Positions 62,870-64,000 of a DNA stretch of 64,000 nucleotides are shown here, in pieces; the stretch's first letter is position 1, and every line of letters starts with the position of its first letter. Both the position numbers and the translations under genes were made by a program. Below the pieces are notes generated by a model, which saw only the letters and a program-made list of their open reading frames with translations, was not told the DNA's origin and did no database searches. The DNA is from Silurus meridionalis (lineage: Eukaryota > Chordata > Actinopteri > Siluriformes > Siluridae), in contig NC_060884.1 in NCBI RefSeq assembly GCF_014805685.1, positions 19,035,356 to 19,099,355 of the forward strand, given 5' to 3'.

Positions 62870-62992
62870 TTAGTTCACTTGCTACCTAATATATCCCATA
62901 ATTTGATTCCCATTGACAGGTGCCACTGTAACAAGATAACCAAGGTTATTCACTTCAGTTGTCAGTGGCTTTAATGTTAGAGCTGATTGGTG
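62870..62992 (-). mobile_element. Tc1/mariner relic, 5' terminal part
   Basis: Ends TAGAGCTGATTGGTG then TA. Read on the minus strand it contains CACTGACAACTGAAGTGAAT, CAGTGGCACCTGTCAATGGG and GGGATATATTAGGTAGCAAG, the leader that normally lies just upstream of the transposase now found at 60395-60925. Confidence 0.65.
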
Positions 62993-62999
62993 TATATTG

Positions 63000-64000
63000 G
63001 CAATGAAAAATTACAGATGCCATTATAAATTGGAGCTGTGTGCAAGACTAATCCAAAGGGAACACATACTCTATTTAACCACACATCTCTGTCTCACCTT
63101 CTTCACAAACACACAGTTCTCATCCAGAGTCAGAGCACGCCCACACACTCTACTAGCTAGCTTTCGGCCTTTAGAGAAATCCATTCACATTAAAAGAGGC
63201 ATCACAAAGGGGTTTTGTGGGTCTCACTGGTGTCACAGGCTGTGACAGAGTAGTACACTCCTCACCTTCTGCATTTGTGCCACTCAGGGACTTTAAAAAA
63301 CTGAACCTGTTTCCTCTGAAGGTGCAGTTTCCCCAAAGACTAATATGTTTGTGTGCCCTGGGAAATGCCAGTGCACTAATTCTGCAGCATGCTCCAGTTC
63401 TTAGTCTGTTTCATTTAAAGTCTTATTCTAAGGTGCTAGTTTTGCATGTCCTTCTGTATATACTTAATCTTAGTGCAATGATACTTGCCCTATTGTTTAT
63501 ACAGTTATATATAGCCAGTTGAATAAGCAATTTCACGTTATTTAACACTATTTTTATCCATTCCTTTCACTTGGTAACCCAAGGTAGTAACCCTTGGTAG
63601 CCCTTCTGTTCAAAAGTATTTTCTTCACCAGTCTAAAGAAAAAAAAAAAAACTCAAAGAAAAAACAAAGTAACAAAGAAACAGATACTAATACAAACTTG
63701 ATGTGCACATTACCAAAAGGCAATCGCTTTGGCACTCATCAGCATTTGAATTATACTATAACTTGATCTGCCTATGTCAGAATGGAACAATTTTATGGAG
63801 CAATCCATTAACTCTTGGCTGGAGAGGAAAAAGTATTCAGAATGGACATAGCCATCATGATGAAAATTAAGAGAGCACAACAACCGCTTCAAAAATTGTG
63901 TGCATCATTTTGTGCATTACTTAAACCATGAAACCCTTACAGTTATGAAAAAGCATTTGTTTTTTTAAATATAATTCAGGCACACATGCTTGAACTCTTT
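63000..64000. other. grm4: Right edge of the window, presumed grm4 intron
   Basis: No exon of the receptor's ligand-binding domain was recognised here, so the next exon lies beyond the window. Confidence 0.4.

Overview
The window is vertebrate nuclear DNA, almost certainly from a ray-finned fish. It holds spliced genes with GT-AG introns, very long (CA)n, (TA)n and (GATA)n arrays, and a dense nest of fish-type transposons (Tc1-like, hAT-like, RTE, L2, DIRS, Ty3/gypsy). A catfish-like SINE tail hints at Siluriformes, but that is only an impression. Three host genes are well supported, all on the minus strand. (1) A complete transglutaminase gene, 2197-10357: 14 coding exons, 2025 nt, 674 aa, with the full Cys-His-Asp catalytic triad. 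(2) A complete pxmp4 (peroxisomal membrane protein PMP24), 15965-17848: 4 exons, 210 aa. (3) The 3' half of a group III metabotropic glutamate receptor, best matched to grm4, 40708-57582: 5 exons covering the end of the ligand-binding domain, the cysteine-rich domain, seven transmembrane helices and the C-terminal tail. Its 5' exons lie beyond base 64000. A weaker candidate, a TNF-receptor-like type I membrane protein on the plus strand at about 37.3-38.7 kb, rests on phase-compatible small exons only. Layout: 1-563 is a foldback element; 2.2-10.4 kb is the transglutaminase gene, with an RTE insertion and hAT-like pieces in its introns; 10.4-15.9 kb is intergenic with repeats (an hAT-like element inside a (TA)n array, a second RTE copy); 16.0-17.9 kb is pxmp4; 18-40 kb is a gene-poor transposon graveyard (LINE relic, palindromic element, giant tetranucleotide array, gypsy relic split by another transposon, an inverted pair of nested composite elements around an almost intact Tc1 transposon); 40.7-64 kb is grm4, whose 10.9 kb intron holds a DIRS relic with an embedded telomere-repeat palindrome, and whose 5' introns hold an hAT-like element and a Tc1 relic split by L2 and other repeats. 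The three genes do not form a pathway: protein cross-linking, peroxisomal membrane and presynaptic glutamate signalling are simply neighbours. Exon coordinates were derived by hand from splice consensus, reading phase and remembered family sequences; no alignment or transcript data were available.
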